Assembly (NCBI GenBank): GCA_964036045.1
Contig: OZ038394.1
Coordinates: 3,941,658 to 4,005,657 of the forward strand
Direction of reading: 5' to 3'
DNA: 64,000 nt
Source of the DNA: Eutreptiella sp. 'Long Island Sound 2002'
Lineage: Eukaryota; Euglenozoa; Euglenophyceae; Eutreptiales; Eutreptiaceae
The notes under the pieces were generated by a model. That model was given only the letters and a program-made list of their open reading frames with translations. It did not search any database and was not told the origin of the DNA. Below are positions 62,919-64,000 of this stretch, piece by piece (the first letter of the stretch is position 1; each line of letters starts with the position of its first letter). Both the position numbers and the translations under genes were made by a program.

Positions 62919-64000
62919 ATGGTCAATGGCACAAGTCACGCGCAGTCCAAATTGTTCGGCCTCCGCGATGATCAAAGCGCCCGCGTGCACTCCAATGGCG
63001 GCTGCGGCCGCTCCCGCAAACACTTTGCGCTGTTCCCCCCGAAGTCCACCCGCAGCAGCCACGGCCACGCCCCGACTCTGACCGGGCAGTGCTGCACCCT
63101 CACATGCCACGGGGAACAGTACGTGATCGCCCTCGAGCTCGTGCCGGACATGCTGCCGGACATCTGCACGTACGAGCCACCGTACATCCTCCGCGACATT
63201 CACGGGCTCCGGCGCAAGCTGCATCAGCTCGAGGCCGGAATGAGCTACACGGTGATGCCTGCCACCCCAAAGGAGCGGCGCACCGCCCTGGCCCGCCCGG
63301 CTCCCATGCCGCCCCCCCCCTGCATAGAGGCGCCCACTGTGCAGGGGAAAGCGGAGACGTGGGCGCCGCACAGCGTCCCGGCGGTGCACGGCACAGAGAC
63401 CGCCTTCAACGAGACGTCAGCGGGCGCCGTCAAAACAGAGCGCTCGGTCAAAGGGGAGGCCGGGGGCTTCGCAGACGACACCGCCACGGCGGCCCCGACG
63501 CCGGAGCTGCCCGAACGCTCAGAGGCCCTGCATCCGCAGGAGGCCCCAAAGGCCGCGAAACGGCGGCGGGTCGACGGGTGCGCGGGGCCCGCTGACGCCG
63601 CGTGCGCCGCGCCGCCCGACGCGGCAGACGGCGACGAGGTGGAGGAGTGCACGCAGGACATGACCTACGCAGAGGCGCAGGCCCTCCTGGAGGAGCGCGA
63701 CGCCCGCCTCGCGAGGGCGGTGCGGTGCCTGCCCCCGCACCTCCGCGATCAGCTGCAGGCCTTCGTGGCGGGGTACGAGCGGGCGTACGCCCCCGACGCG
63801 CGCCCGCCGCTCTCCTCCGCCCGCGAGTTCGAGGACCTGATCGCCCTCCTGAACGGCGGCGGCATCCCGGAGCACCTGCGGGACCCCGCCGCCGTCCTGG
63901 GGACGCTGCGGCGCCTGCCGCCGCCGCCGGGCCCGGACGCCGCGCGCGCGTTCCCCCCGTCCGCCACGATGGAGCGGTGGAAGGAGGGGGCCAACGCGAT
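62919..64000 (+). CDS. GC-rich gene, partial, unknown function
   Basis: A plus-strand frame (ATG at 62919; open upstream to at least about 62715) runs to the window end without a stop, so it is 3'-incomplete: at least 360 residues. The N-terminal 100 residues look folded: LFGLRDDQSARVHSNGG, TGQCCTLTCHGEQYVIALEL, DMLPDICTYEPPYILRDIHG. Then comes a Pro/Ala/Glu-rich disordered region with a nuclear-localisation-like KAAKRRRVDG. A helical segment follows (YAEAQALLEERDARLARAVR, CLPPHLRDQLQAFVAGYERA). GC content rises sharply after 63000, unlike the rest of the window. I do not recognise the family; a nuclear regulatory protein is only a guess. Confidence 0.55.
   Translation, partial: MVNGTSHAQSKLFGLRDDQSARVHSNGGCGRSRKHFALFPPKSTRSSHGHAPTLTGQCCTLTCHGEQYVIALELVPDMLPDICTYEPPYILRDIHGLRRKLHQLEAGMSYTVMPATPKERRTALARPAPMPPPPCIEAPTVQGKAETWAPHSVPAVHGTETAFNETSAGAVKTERSVKGEAGGFADDTATAAPTPELPERSEALHPQEAPKAAKRRRVDGCAGPADAACAAPPDAADGDEVEECTQDMTYAEAQALLEERDARLARAVRCLPPHLRDQLQAFVAGYERAYAPDARPPLSSAREFEDLIALLNGGGIPEHLRDPAAVLGTLRRLPPPPGPDAARAFPPSATMERWKEGANA

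Noticed and set aside
62709-63389. 226-residue minus-strand frame
   Set aside because: Antisense shadow of the GC-rich plus-strand frame from 62919; it has no motif.

Overview
This is a nuclear scaffold window from a eukaryote, most likely a unicellular alga or other protist with a large, repeat-rich genome. The evidence is spliced genes with GT/AG introns and tracking phases, an intronless centrin-like gene, a MORN-repeat gene, a plastid/plant/bacterial-type bestrophin-like (DUF4239) membrane protein, several retroelement classes, and very many G/C homopolymer runs. A 200-base N block (26301-26500) marks it as draft assembly. A green alga is possible, because tyrosine-recombinase retroelements and DUF4239 proteins occur there, but the species cannot be fixed from sequence alone.

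Layout. 1-2.6 kb: noncoding sequence, a degenerate MORN-like stretch, and one copy of a dispersed repeat that encodes an NYWAPxTRKRH peptide twice. 2.6-13.7 kb: a minus-strand, multi-exon MORN-repeat gene; most exons join in consistent reading phase. 13.9-17.6 kb: little recognisable. 17.66-18.22 kb: a divergent centrin on the minus strand. 18.3-23 kb: simple repeats. 23.15-24.6 kb: a hairpin MITE beside a DNA transposon with about 58-bp terminal inverted repeats and TTAA at both ends, carrying a helix-turn-helix-like exon and a PHD-like finger. 24.6-32.5 kb: tandem and dispersed repeats and the gap. 32.57-34.52 kb: a 647-residue ORF with a ZZ/C1-like finger, three SAP-like motifs, an acidic tract and a C-terminal HNH-like motif. 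35-43 kb: decayed retroelement sequence, including a LINE-type endonuclease fragment, and a tRNA-like inverted pair. 43.15-49.81 kb: a near-complete tyrosine-recombinase retrotransposon. 50.56-54.55 kb: the six-exon DUF4239 gene. 54.6-59.8 kb: mostly unassigned, with a 29-bp-arm hairpin and a second tRNA-like inverted pair. 59.8-61.2 kb: a 450-residue Cys/His-finger protein. 62.7-64 kb: a GC-rich gene running off the window.

The strongest discovery is the retrotransposon. It has the split direct repeats of PAT/Ngaro elements (A1 ... B1-A2 ... B2) but the protein order gag, tyrosine recombinase, reverse transcriptase, RNase H, which resembles kinetoplastid VIPER rather than ordinary DIRS/PAT. 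Its reading frame is interrupted by only two TGA codons and one C11 run, and it carries an extra ORF of unknown function. The host genes show no operon-like or pathway relationship; the window is a gene-poor, mobile-element-rich region.
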